Below are positions 35,967 to 43,967 of a DNA stretch of 64,000 bases, one piece after another. The position numbers and the translations under genes were made by a program. Source of the DNA: Candidatus Flexicrinis proximus (GTDB lineage: Bacteria > Chloroflexota > Anaerolineae > Aggregatilineales > Phototrophicaceae). Each line of letters starts with the position of its first letter. The stretch's first letter is position 1. The notes beneath the pieces are model-generated. The model saw nothing but the letters and a program-made list of their open reading frames with translations. It was not told where the DNA came from and ran no database searches. The DNA lies in contig JADJQF010000033.1 of NCBI GenBank assembly GCA_016712885.1, positions 1 to 64,000 on the forward strand, written 5' to 3'.

Positions 35967-37043
35967 ATGATCCTGTTCTATCTGATTCTCGTCTTCTTCA
36001 TGTTCGTATTTGGCGGCGTGTCGGCTTTCGCACAGGACGCAACGCCGATTCCGACCGCCGAACCCGGTTCAGCGGTACAGGTGGCGGTCCTACCCGCAGC
36101 CTACACGCTGGGCGGCATCAATTTCGAGTATCAGGGGTGGAACAACTGCGGGCCGGCCACGCTCACCAACGCGCTTTCCTTCTATGGATACACCGAGAAT
36201 CAGACCCGCGCGGCCAACTGGCTCAAGCCCAACCGCGAGGATAAGAACGTCAGCCCATGGCAGATGGTCCAGTTCGTCAATTCGCAGGTGCCGGAACTGC
36301 CGGTCTATGCGCTCCAACGCGCCGGCGGCACGCTGAATACCCTGAAAATGCTGATCTCGAACAATTTCCCGGTCATCATCGAAGCTGGCTACGATCCCGA
36401 ACCGGATCGCCTCGGCTGGATGGGCCACTACCTGCTCGTCAGCGGTTACGACGACGCAGCAGGCGTCATCATCACGCAGGACAGCTACCTCGGCCCCAAT
36501 CACCAGTATTCCTACGCGCACATTCAGGAGTTCTGGCAGCACTTCAACTACACCTATATCGTAGTCTATGAGAGCGGACGCGAGCCGGAGCTGCTGAGCC
36601 TGCTGGGCGAAGACGCCGATGAGCAGCAGAACGCGATCAATGCGCTCGAGCTGGCGACGGCTGAGGCTACCGCCGACCGGGACAATGCCTTCGCCTGGTT
36701 CAACATGGGCACGAATTTCGTCAAGCTCAACGTGATGGACCGCGCCGCCATCGCCTACGACGAGGCGCGCCGGATCGGCATCCCCTGGCGCATGCTCTGG
36801 TACCAGTTCGGCCCGTTCGAAGCCTATCAGGCGATTGGACGCTATAACGACGTGATCGAACTGGCGCGCAATAACCAGAATGACGGCGGCGGCCACTATG
36901 TCGAAGAAACCTTCTATTACGCCGCGCTGGCCCGCGAAGCCCTCGGCGAGACCGACCGTGCCATCAACAACCTGCGCGAAGTCATTACCTTCAACCCGAA
37001 CTTCACGCCCGCCCGCGAAAAACTCGACGCGCTGACCCAATAA
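35967..37043 (+). CDS. Secreted C39-like peptidase with TPR repeats (B)
   Basis: 358 residues, ATG at 35967 with AAAGG upstream. Signal peptide ILFYLILVFFMFVFGGVSAFA. It is a close paralogue of the protein at 34135: GWNNCGPATLTNALSFYGY (catalytic Cys), GWMGHYLLVSGYDDAAG (catalytic His) and the TPR tail (AFAWFNMGTNFVKLNVMDRA, EETFYYAALAREALGETDRA), with long identical stretches such as RRIGIPWRMLWYQFGPFEAY. The duplication therefore spans the whole gene. Expected to act outside the membrane; substrate unknown. Confidence 0.88.
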   Translation: MILFYLILVFFMFVFGGVSAFAQDATPIPTAEPGSAVQVAVLPAAYTLGGINFEYQGWNNCGPATLTNALSFYGYTENQTRAANWLKPNREDKNVSPWQMVQFVNSQVPELPVYALQRAGGTLNTLKMLISNNFPVIIEAGYDPEPDRLGWMGHYLLVSGYDDAAGVIITQDSYLGPNHQYSYAHIQEFWQHFNYTYIVVYESGREPELLSLLGEDADEQQNAINALELATAEATADRDNAFAWFNMGTNFVKLNVMDRAAIAYDEARRIGIPWRMLWYQFGPFEAYQAIGRYNDVIELARNNQNDGGGHYVEETFYYAALAREALGETDRAINNLREVITFNPNFTPAREKLDALTQ

Positions 37044-37044
37044 T

Positions 37045-37205
37045 CCCGATGTGGATGCGCGGCCTCCACACCCCCGCAAAAGGGCTGCCGCCCTCTTGAC
37101 TCCCTCATCTGCGAAAGGAACTGGCGAGCCAGTTCCTTTCGCTTTGTAAGGTGCAGGAGCGCAAGTTCCTGCCGGGGCACGGGGCAGCGCCCCGGTTCTC
37201 CTGCG
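37045..37205 (-). repeat. Multi-hairpin intergenic element, copy 8 (reverse)
   Basis: Reverse order D-C-B-A-E. D is weak (37051-37069). C is AAGGGC / GCCCTCTT (37080-37097). B is GCGAAAGGAACTGGC / GCCAGTTCCTTTCGC (37111-37142), a perfect 15-bp stem. A is GCAGGAgcgcaagtTCCTGC (37153-37172). E is CCGGGGC...GCCCCGG (37172-37195). It occupies the convergent gap between C39 gene B and beta-helix gene 3, touching both stop codons. Confidence 0.9.
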
Positions 37206-38913
37206 CTAGTTCCCACCCCGGAACCCTTGCGGCGCAATCGGTGGCGGCAGCGGCGCGTCTGAACGTGATCTCGCGCCCCCCGGCGTGTGCAGCAGGCTGG
37301 CGTCATCCACATATACGGTTCCCGCTGGGCTCATGTGCTGGAATGTCACTTTGATCTGATCCACGGTTCCGGACGTGAGCGCGTAGTCCGGCACTTCCCG
37401 CTGTGTGTAGCCCGCGTGCTGCTTGACCGTCAGCTTCGTCTTCACCGGCGTCGGATTGCCGGTATAAGTCACGCTCAGGGTGAACTTGGTCTTTGGCCGA
37501 CGCGCTGACGGCCTTGAACCAGGCGCTCAGCGAAAGCGTGTCGCCCGTTGCGAAGGTCATTCCAGTCAGATCGGCCACCTGACTGAGCTTGGCATTCTCC
37601 GGCACGCCGCCCTTGAAGTTGAAGGCACAGTTCCCGCTGTGCGCCTTGGCCGGGTCGCACAGCAGCTTGTCGCCGGTCTTGTTGAGCAGCGTCCAGCCGT
37701 CCGGGACTTTGTCGGCGTTGGCGTCGGTCTCGAAGCCGCCGTTGGCCAGCAGTTCCTGCGCGAAGACGGTCTGATGCTCGTAGGCACCCATGTCGACGAC
37801 GCCGTTGACCACCCGCGCGTTGCCGTCGCGGTCATAGGGGATCGGTTCGGCCGTGTTCAGGTCGCCGTCCAGATCGTATGTATCGGCCGGCAGCGCCGCG
37901 TTGCTGCCCACGTTGAGCGCCGGGCTGTTCGCCTGCAGGTGGTAGTCGCCCGCCGAGGTTGGCGCATTGGCGGGCGCTTGCGGCGCGACGAACAACGGAT
38001 CGGCGTCGATGTTGCCTGTCCCCGCGAAACCGCCCTGGACGGTGCTGAAGGTGACGGTTGCCGTGCCGCTGATTTGCGAACTGTTGCCCCACACGATGCC
38101 GTTACTCACCGTCAGCGTGCCACTGTCGTTGTATATGCCGCCGCCGACGCTCGCACTGTTACCGGAGAGCGTGCTGTTGGTCACCGTCAGCGTGCCGGAG
38201 TAGTTGTAGATGCCGCCGCCGCTGCCGCTTACGCTGTTGCCCGAGAGCGTGCTGTTGGTCACCGTCACCGTGCCATAGTAGGTGTATATGCCGCCGCCAC
38301 TGCCGCTTGTGCTGTTGCCGGAGAGCGTGCTGTCGGTTACCGTTAGCGTGCCTACGTCGTTGAATATGCCGCCGCCGCTGCCGCTTGCGCTGTTGCCGGA
38401 GAGCGTGCTGTTGGTCACCGTCACCGTGCCGTAGCTATAGATGCCGCCGCCGAAATCGGCAGTGTTGTTGCCGGAGACAGTGCTATTGGTCACCGTCAGC
38501 GAACCGCCGTTGAAGATGGCGCCGCCGCTGCCGGTCGAACTTCCACCCAGGATAATGACGTTGTTCAACGTGAGGTTGCCGGTGTTCTCTACACGTAGTA
38601 GACGAAACTGCGCGCCGCCGACGCGCGCGATGATCGCGCCGTTGCCGTTGATCGTGATCGGAGAAGTAATGCGCGGCAGTGCGCTGTCGGTGTTGACCGC
38701 GTCTCCGGCGGTGTAAAAGTACGGACAGCCAGCTGCGAGGTTCAGCGTATCTGCCCCCGCTGCGCTGTTCGCAATGTTAATCGCCGCGGACAGTGCGGCC
38801 GAACTGCACGGGACGTTGACCGTCAGCGCCTGCGCCGGATGTATGGTGATGGAGAAGAGCAGAAGGAAAGCAAAGACGATACCAACAATCGTCCGAACCT
38901 GTGACGGCCTCAT
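37206..38913 (-). pseudogene. Secreted beta-helix protein 3, one frameshift near 37493
   Basis: About 568 residues when the frame is joined. The ATG at 38913 has GAGGAG upstream. A signal peptide (IVGIVFAFLLLFSITIHPAQA) leads into a CSLREA-like start (LTVNVPCSSAALSAAINIAN). A beta-helix follows, with five or so 26-residue repeats (VTNSTLSGNSASGSGGGI type, coded at about 38100-38500), then a choice-of-anchor segment and a beta-sandwich (LLANGGFETDANADKVPDGW). One extra A in the run AAAG near 37493 shifts the frame; reading it as AAG restores AKTKFTLSVTYTGN and the tail PLPPPIAPQGFRGGN, stop 37206. A single homopolymer indel may be a sequencing error, or the gene may be phase-variable. Confidence 0.8.
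38100..38500 (-). repeat. 78-bp coding tandem repeats (26 aa) in beta-helix gene 3
   Basis: Units start at positions about 38155, 38233, 38311 and 38389 (spacing 78 bp), each coding TVTNSTLSGNSASGSGGG-like coils. High identity between units suggests recent expansion or homogenisation by recombination. Confidence 0.8.
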
Positions 38914-39179
38914 AAATCGATCTCCTCATAACGACGTACTGGACGGAGATGTCTGAAGGTCTCTTGAAGGGTCGTGCGCTTCCGGTAAGCGAAACAGTAA
39001 GGCGAAATGGATACTGGTGTGGAAGGGGTGGAGGGAGATGAGGATACTTCACAGTATACAGTTGGTGATTTCTGGTGGCAAGTGCGCCACCGGCTTTGGA
39101 GAAGTCTCCGAAACGGCGCGCGCGGCTTTCGTGCGTTTTGATGTGGCGCACAGAATCCGTCCGTGTCACTATTTCCGGT

Positions 39180-40625
39180 ATGGCGACCTTATCGACACTC
39201 CTCAAGCACTATCCCATCCACGATGCGGCCTACGACGAGACATTCACGTTGCAGGGTGATCCCCGTCCGCATTACCAGACCCTGATCAAACGCCTGAACG
39301 AGCTGTCGTCTGAGGAGTTGGCCTACCGGCAGAAGGCCTCGGATCTGGCGTTCGTCAATCAGGGCATCACGTTCACGGTCTATGGCGATACTCAGGGCAC
39401 CGAGCGCCCCTTCCCCTTCGACCTGCTGCCGCGCATCCTGACAGGCAGGGAATGGGCGCACATCGAGGCCGGGCTGACGCAGCGCTTGCGCGCGCTGAAC
39501 CTGTTCCTGCACGACATCTACCACGAAGGCCGGATTTTCAAAGACAAGGTCGTCCCCTACGAGCTGATCGCCGGCAGCCGCCACTACCGTCGCGAGATGC
39601 GCGGCGTCGACGTGCCGCAGGGCGCCTATGTCACCATCTGCGGCACCGATCTGGTCCGGCTCCCGAACGGCGAGTTCGCCGTGCTCGAAGACAATCTGCG
39701 CGTCCCCAGCGGCGTGAGCTACATGCTCGCCAACCGGCAGGTCACCAAGAACGTTTTCCCGCTGCTGTTCAGGAATTACGGCGTGCGCCCCATCGACCAG
39801 TACGGCATGTCCCTGCTGACGACGCTGCGTTCGCTGGTCCGGGTCGAAGACCCGAATATCGTGCTGCTTAGCCCCGGCGTGTTCAACTCCGCCTACTACG
39901 AACACACCTTCCTCGCCCGTCAAATGGGTATCCAGCTCGTCGAAGGGCGCGATCTGCTCGTCCACGACAACATCGTCTATATGCGTACCACCAGCGGCCT
40001 GCAGCGCGTCGATATCATTTACCGGCGCATCGACGACGATTTTCTGGACGCGCTGACGTTCCGGCCCGACTCGACCCTCGGCGTCAATGGCCTGTTCAAC
40101 GCTTACCGTGCCGGCAACGTCGTGCTGGCCAACGCCATCGGCACCGGCATCGCCGACGACAAAGCCGTTTACGTCTACGTCCCGGCCATGATCAAGTATT
40201 ATCTGGGCGAAGACGCCATCCTGCCCAACATCGAGACGTACATTCTGGATGACCCGCAGCAGCGCCAGCATGTCCTTGCCGACATCGGCGAGATGGTCGT
40301 CAAGGCGGTTGGCGAGGCCGGCGGCTACGGCATGCTGATCGGGCCGCACAGCACCCGCGAAGAACAGCGGGCGTTTGTCGAGGCGATCAATGCCAACCCC
40401 CGCAACTACATCGCCCAGCCGACGCTGACGCTCTCGACCGCGCCGTGTTTTCTCGACGGGGCCATCGAGCCGCGCCATATCGATCTGCGCCCCTTCATCC
40501 TCTATGGCCGCGACGTCACCATCGTCCCCGGCGGCCTGACGCGCGTGGCGTTACGCAAGGGGTCGCTGGTGGTCAATTCCTCGCAGGGCGGCGGGAGCAA
40601 GGATACGTGGGTGCTGCATGATTGA
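39180..40625 (+). CDS. Circularly permuted ATP-grasp type 2 family protein
   Basis: 481 residues from the ATG at 39180 (ATLSTLLKHYPIHDAAYDE); the frame is open from 39075, but alignment to the family supports the later start. The DUF404/DUF407 circularly permuted ATP-grasp fold is shown by ERPFPFDLLPRILTGREWAHIE, LIAGSRHYRREMRGVDVP, FAVLEDNLRVPSGVSYMLANR and LFNAYRAGNVVLANAIGTGIADDK, followed by LSTAPCFLDGAIEPRHIDLRPF. It typically forms an operon with an alpha-E protein and a transglutaminase-like protein, as here, and is thought to make a peptide or peptide-like bond of unknown target. It overlaps the next gene by 8 bp. Confidence 0.93.
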   Translation: MATLSTLLKHYPIHDAAYDETFTLQGDPRPHYQTLIKRLNELSSEELAYRQKASDLAFVNQGITFTVYGDTQGTERPFPFDLLPRILTGREWAHIEAGLTQRLRALNLFLHDIYHEGRIFKDKVVPYELIAGSRHYRREMRGVDVPQGAYVTICGTDLVRLPNGEFAVLEDNLRVPSGVSYMLANRQVTKNVFPLLFRNYGVRPIDQYGMSLLTTLRSLVRVEDPNIVLLSPGVFNSAYYEHTFLARQMGIQLVEGRDLLVHDNIVYMRTTSGLQRVDIIYRRIDDDFLDALTFRPDSTLGVNGLFNAYRAGNVVLANAIGTGIADDKAVYVYVPAMIKYYLGEDAILPNIETYILDDPQQRQHVLADIGEMVVKAVGEAGGYGMLIGPHSTREEQRAFVEAINANPRNYIAQPTLTLSTAPCFLDGAIEPRHIDLRPFILYGRDVTIVPGGLTRVALRKGSLVVNSSQGGGSKDTWVLHD

Positions 40626-41580
40626 GACGCAGACGATGCTGTCGCGGGTGGCCGACAGCCTGTACTGGATGAGCCGTTATCTGGAACGCGCCGAGAATAC
40701 CGCCCGGCTGGTCGACGTCTACATGAACGTCTCCCTCGATGTCCCCGAAGCCGTCGAACGCCAGCGCCTGCGCCGTCTGCAGGCCGGACTGTCGCTGCCC
40801 GTGCAGGATCAGGTCGACACCGATACGCTGCTGCAAAATCTGGCCTTCGGCACCGACAACCCGGCTTCGATCAGCGTCAACATCGCCGCCGTGCGCGAGA
40901 ACGCTCGTCAGGTCCGCGAACAGATCAGCTCCGAGATGTGGACGCAGATCAACAAACACTATCTCGATGTGCGCTACGCCAAGATCGACGGCATATGGGC
41001 CGAGTCGCCGCACGACTTTTTCCTCAAGGTCGAAGAAGGCTCGCATCTCTTTTACGGCATCTGCGACGCGACCATGAACCACAATCAGGGCTGGCACTTC
41101 ATCCAGATCGGACGCTACATCGAGCGTGTGATGGGCCTGCTGCAGATGCTCAGCGTGCAGATCGATCCGTCCGCCCTCGGCGCTTACGACGAATTTGGCA
41201 CCACCCGCTATTTTGAACTGGTCGCTATCCTGAAATCGGTCTGTGCGTTCGAAGCCTACTGCAAGGTCTACAATGCCAATCTGCAAACCGGCTGGATCAC
41301 CGAATTCCTGCTGTTCAACCGCGAATTTCCCCGTTCGCTGCGCTTCTGCGTGGAAATGATCTCCGCGTCGCTCGGCACACTGGCCGACGCGACCGGCCGC
41401 AGCAAAAACTCGCGGCTGTACCGGCTGGCAGGCCGCCTGCAGTCGACCATCAGCTACGATGAAATCGCCGATGTGCGCGACCTGCGCGGCTATCTCGAAG
41501 GCATCCAGCAGCAGATCGGCCAGATCCATACGCTCCTGTTCGACACCTTCATCACCTATTCAATCGACTCAGCCCTTTAG
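40618..41580 (+). CDS. Alpha-E domain protein (DUF403)
   Basis: 320 residues, all-helical. The N-terminus MLSRVADSLYWMSRYLERAENTARLVDVY is the family signature; HFIQIGRYIERVMGLLQML in the middle and SLRFCVEMISASLGTLA near 245 are also typical. It overlaps the ATP-grasp gene by 8 bp (translational coupling) and is the standard partner of that enzyme. In most genomes the transglutaminase gene follows directly; here it is 668 bp further, separated by an S23 gene and heptamer repeats. Confidence 0.92.
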   Translation: MIETQTMLSRVADSLYWMSRYLERAENTARLVDVYMNVSLDVPEAVERQRLRRLQAGLSLPVQDQVDTDTLLQNLAFGTDNPASISVNIAAVRENARQVREQISSEMWTQINKHYLDVRYAKIDGIWAESPHDFFLKVEEGSHLFYGICDATMNHNQGWHFIQIGRYIERVMGLLQMLSVQIDPSALGAYDEFGTTRYFELVAILKSVCAFEAYCKVYNANLQTGWITEFLLFNREFPRSLRFCVEMISASLGTLADATGRSKNSRLYRLAGRLQSTISYDEIADVRDLRGYLEGIQQQIGQIHTLLFDTFITYSIDSAL

Positions 41581-41581
41581 G

Positions 41582-41620
41582 GGAGTGAAGGGCAGTGAGA
41601 GAAGTGAAGAGAAGTGAGTG
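41582..41620. repeat. Heptamer array, GAAGTGA type (left flank of S23 gene)
   Basis: Begins within 2 bp of the alpha-E stop codon: units of GAAGTGA-like sequence (GTGAAGAGAAGTGAG and neighbours). Same sense as the array at 42043. Confidence 0.7.
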
Positions 41621-41682
41621 GCGGACGTCCACTTAGGGGCGGGGCGGTTTTATCAGGGAGTGAGACAAGAATTGGATGGGAT

Positions 41683-42060
41683 ATGGCGCGGGTTGACGGA
41701 TTTGAAGACCTGATCGCCTGGCAGAAGGCACGCTTCCTTACCAGGCGCGTCTATGAAGTCTCACGCGAGGGGACACTTGCACGCGACTTTGGCCTGGGCA
41801 GCCAGATGCAGCGCGCTTCCGTTTCGATCATGGCGAATATCGCCGAAGGTAGCGAACGCGGCTCGAAAGAATTTCTTCAATTTCTGCTGATCGCGAAAGC
41901 ATCCTGCGCCGAAGTGCGTTCTCATCTCTACGTCGCGCTGGACACAGGGTATGTCGACCAGCACACGTTTGATGAATTGAATACGCTTGCCGCCGAAGTG
42001 TGGCGTATTGTCGCCTCGCTTCGAGCCTCGATCGCCCATAAGATTAGTGAAGAGAAGTGA
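41683..42060 (+). CDS. Four-helix-bundle (S23 / 23S IVS-type) protein
   Basis: 125 residues, ATG at 41683. S23-family signature: FEDLIAWQKARFLTRRVYEVS, LGSQMQRASVSIMANIAEGSERGSKEFLQFLLIAKASCAEV and AAEVWRIVASLRAS. These small proteins form pentameric four-helix bundles. Relatives are coded in intervening sequences of 23S rRNA, and distant ones serve as Avd in diversity-generating retroelements, but no reverse transcriptase is nearby. The last codons (KISEEK) lie inside a GAAGTGA heptamer array. The gene interrupts an otherwise conserved ATP-grasp / alpha-E / transglutaminase operon, so it probably arrived with the flanking repeats. Confidence 0.85.
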   Translation: MARVDGFEDLIAWQKARFLTRRVYEVSREGTLARDFGLGSQMQRASVSIMANIAEGSERGSKEFLQFLLIAKASCAEVRSHLYVALDTGYVDQHTFDELNTLAAEVWRIVASLRASIAHKISEEK

Positions 42061-42237
42061 GGGAAGTGAAAGGAAGTTGGGCAAGGACAATCGGAAAATT
42101 AGGGGATATATGGGGTAACCTAAAGTGCTTTGCAGTATGTTCTTGACCTTTATTCGCATAACCATGATCCTCTTTCTAAGACACACGCCTGTGCCACTCA
42201 CTTCTCTCACTTCTCTTCACTTCTTTCACTGTCCTTC
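42043..42237. repeat. Heptamer repeat pair after the S23 gene
   Basis: A GAAGTGA-type array (42043-42077, overlapping the S23 stop) is followed about 115 bp later by a TCACTTC-type array (42193-42237) that ends just before the ribosome site (TGAGG) of the transglutaminase gene. Layout and arm lengths match the pair at 30489-30720, although the sequence between the arms is different. Confidence 0.75.
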
Positions 42238-42248
42238 CCTGAGGTCCC

Positions 42249-43211
42249 ATGTACTACGCCGTCACCCATCTCACCCTCTACAAGTACAGCCACGCTATCA
42301 CCGACAGCGTGATGGAAGTGCGAATGCACCCGCGCAGCGACGGCCATCAGCGCTGCCTGCGCTTCAACCTCGAGGTCGCGCCAAAGTCGAAGGTCTTTTC
42401 GTACCGCGACTATCTGGGCAACACGATCAACACCTTTAACGTCCCCGGCGCCCACGAACGGCTGGCCGTGAAAGCCGAAGCCGTGGTCGAGGTGCGCGAG
42501 CAGCCGCCGCTGCCCGATGCGCTCCCCGAAGACTCGTGGTTGGCCGTTGACGCCCACGCGGCGCAAGATCGCGATGTCTACGACATGCTTTTGCCTGATC
42601 GTTACACGCAGTCGACCCCGCTCCTCGAAGTGTTCGCTGACGAGATCGGCTGGTCGCGCCGCGCCGACCCGCTCTCAATGCTGCGTCAGCTCAACACGGC
42701 GATTTACGGAGCCTTCGAGTACAAGCAGCATGTCACAGACGTCGACTCGCTGATCGATGTCGCGCTCGAATCGCGCCGCGGGGTCTGTCAGGACTTCGCC
42801 CACATCATGCTGGTGCTGGCGCGGCAGGTGGGCATCCCCAGCCGTTACGTCAGCGGCTACCTGTTTCACCGCACCGAAGACCACGACCGGTCGGACGAGG
42901 ATGCCTCGCACGCGTGGGTCGAGTCGTGGCTGCCCGGCCTGGGCTGGGTCGGCTTCGATCCGACCAACAACCTGATCGTCTCCGACCGGCATATCCGCGT
43001 CAGCGTCGGCCGGGATTATTCCCACGCGTCCCCCGCTAAGGGCGTGTTTCTGGGTTCGGCAGACACAGAACTGGCGGTGCGCGTCAAGGTGTCCATGCTC
43101 GACGAGGTGCCGGTCGAAGAGACCACCCTCGATCCGGAGATCACCCTCCCGCAGACCACCGCCGAAGTCCCCATCGTCTTATCGCAGATGCAGCAGATGC
43201 AGCAGCAGTAG
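42249..43211 (+). CDS. Transglutaminase-like cysteine protease family protein
   Basis: 320 residues. The N-terminal beta domain (YYAVTHLTLYKYSHAITDS, MEVRMHPRSDGHQRCLRF) is typical of the bacterial transglutaminase family that accompanies alpha-E proteins. The catalytic triad is complete: Cys in SRRGVCQDFAHIMLVLARQ (near residue 179), His in DASHAWVESWLPGLGWVGF (near 222), and Asp in GFDPTNN. There is a Gln/Met-rich C-terminus. It is the third member of the ATP-grasp / alpha-E / transglutaminase set, now separated from its partners by the S23 insertion and possibly expressed from a new promoter within the repeat region. Confidence 0.92.
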   Translation: MYYAVTHLTLYKYSHAITDSVMEVRMHPRSDGHQRCLRFNLEVAPKSKVFSYRDYLGNTINTFNVPGAHERLAVKAEAVVEVREQPPLPDALPEDSWLAVDAHAAQDRDVYDMLLPDRYTQSTPLLEVFADEIGWSRRADPLSMLRQLNTAIYGAFEYKQHVTDVDSLIDVALESRRGVCQDFAHIMLVLARQVGIPSRYVSGYLFHRTEDHDRSDEDASHAWVESWLPGLGWVGFDPTNNLIVSDRHIRVSVGRDYSHASPAKGVFLGSADTELAVRVKVSMLDEVPVEETTLDPEITLPQTTAEVPIVLSQMQQMQQQ

Positions 43212-43221
43212 AAAGAGCCGC

Positions 43222-43256
43222 TGGCCGCTGAAGAAAACGGCTAGCGGCTGGCAGTC
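43222..43256. repeat. Short heptad-like intergenic repeat
   Basis: CCGCTGG-CCGCTGA and GGCTAGC-GGCTGGC 7-mers directly after the transglutaminase stop. The same period-7 style occurs at 52609-52672. Confidence 0.4.
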
Positions 43257-43330
43257 TAAGAGGCCATCCGAAAAGGCTCACACAATCTGGACGCTGCCCC
43301 AAGCGATGGCAGGAACACAAACTTCTGCAT

Positions 43331-43390
43331 GTCAGGGAGTCCAGAGGGCGTAAGTCCTCTGGTGGAGGTGTGGAGGCGAAGCCTCTGCAC
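43331..43390 (+). repeat. Multi-hairpin intergenic element, copy 9 (partial)
   Basis: Preceded by CATGTCAGGGAGT, then hairpin C, CCAGAGGgcgtaagtCCTCTGG (43341-43362), and hairpin D, GGAGGC-GAA-GCCTC (43372-43386). Hairpins A, B and E are missing. It lies in a convergent gap. Confidence 0.75.
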
Positions 43391-43459
43391 CCCTCTCAAA
43401 CAACCTCTACAGGATCTGGTACATCTCGTAGACGACCGATGCCAGGCCCGGCCCCAAAG

Positions 43460-43492
43460 GCGCGCACGGGATGTCCGACGTCCCGTGCGCGC
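43460..43492. other. Perfect 12-bp hairpin
   Basis: GCGCGCACGGGA pairs with TCCCGTGCGCGC around a 9-nt spacer. It lies 30 bp past the stop (43522) of the minus-strand gene and 70 bp after repeat copy 9. It is followed by TGCCTCATATGCGC, similar to the linker next to hairpin B in copy 5, so it may be a displaced hairpin B of the same family. No T run. Confidence 0.55.
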
Positions 43493-43521
43493 TGCCTCAT
43501 ATGCGCCGATGCGTCCCGGAC

Positions 43522-43854
43522 TTACGGGTTTTCGTAGAACCCGCTCTGGGAACTGGCGACACCTGCACTATCGCCAGCGGGGAGTTTGCCCGCGGCGCTC
43601 GGCCCCAGAACTCGTAAGGTGGCCTCTACCGCGCGCTGCGCCAGAAACCGGATCGGAACACGGACAATCCACACGTGCGCGTCGAAATTGGCGGCGACGG
43701 TGTACGCCGATGTCTCATCGGCAACGATACCCGGCTGGATCTCCTGCGCTACGGTGCGCAGGGCGGCGGCGGTCAGTGCGAAGCCAACCCCGATAATCAC
43801 GATAATCCGGAGAATGGTGCGGCGGTTGAACCGGAGATCTGTGCTGGTGTTCAT
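43522..43854 (-). CDS. Small single-pass membrane or secreted protein, unknown
   Basis: 110 residues from the ATG at 43854 (NTSTDLRFNRRT). After a basic head there is one hydrophobic helix (ILRIIVIIGVGFALTAAAL), then about 70 residues with no recognisable domain, including FDAHVWIVRVPIRFLAQRAV. It may be an anchored protein with the C-terminus outside. No family recognised. It lies downstream of, and in the same direction as, the LuxR-type regulator, separated by 113 bp. Confidence 0.5.
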   Translation of the reverse strand: MNTSTDLRFNRRTILRIIVIIGVGFALTAAALRTVAQEIQPGIVADETSAYTVAANFDAHVWIVRVPIRFLAQRAVEATLRVLGPSAAGKLPAGDSAGVASSQSGFYENP

Positions 43855-43967
43855 GGCGATGTCCCCTGCTTGAACTGTTCGATAGCACAACAATAGCCGC
43901 GTCCGGGCCGCCAGACACCCATCCGCAGGGAGGGGATATGGGAGGGGATGTCACAAAGAAGGGAGGG

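Noticed and set aside
39189..40478. 429-codon open frame on the minus strand
   Set aside because: Antisense to the ATP-grasp gene, which is supported by motifs and operon position.
41683..42060. S23 gene as part of a diversity-generating retroelement (Avd)
   Set aside because: No reverse transcriptase, template repeat or variable repeat nearby.
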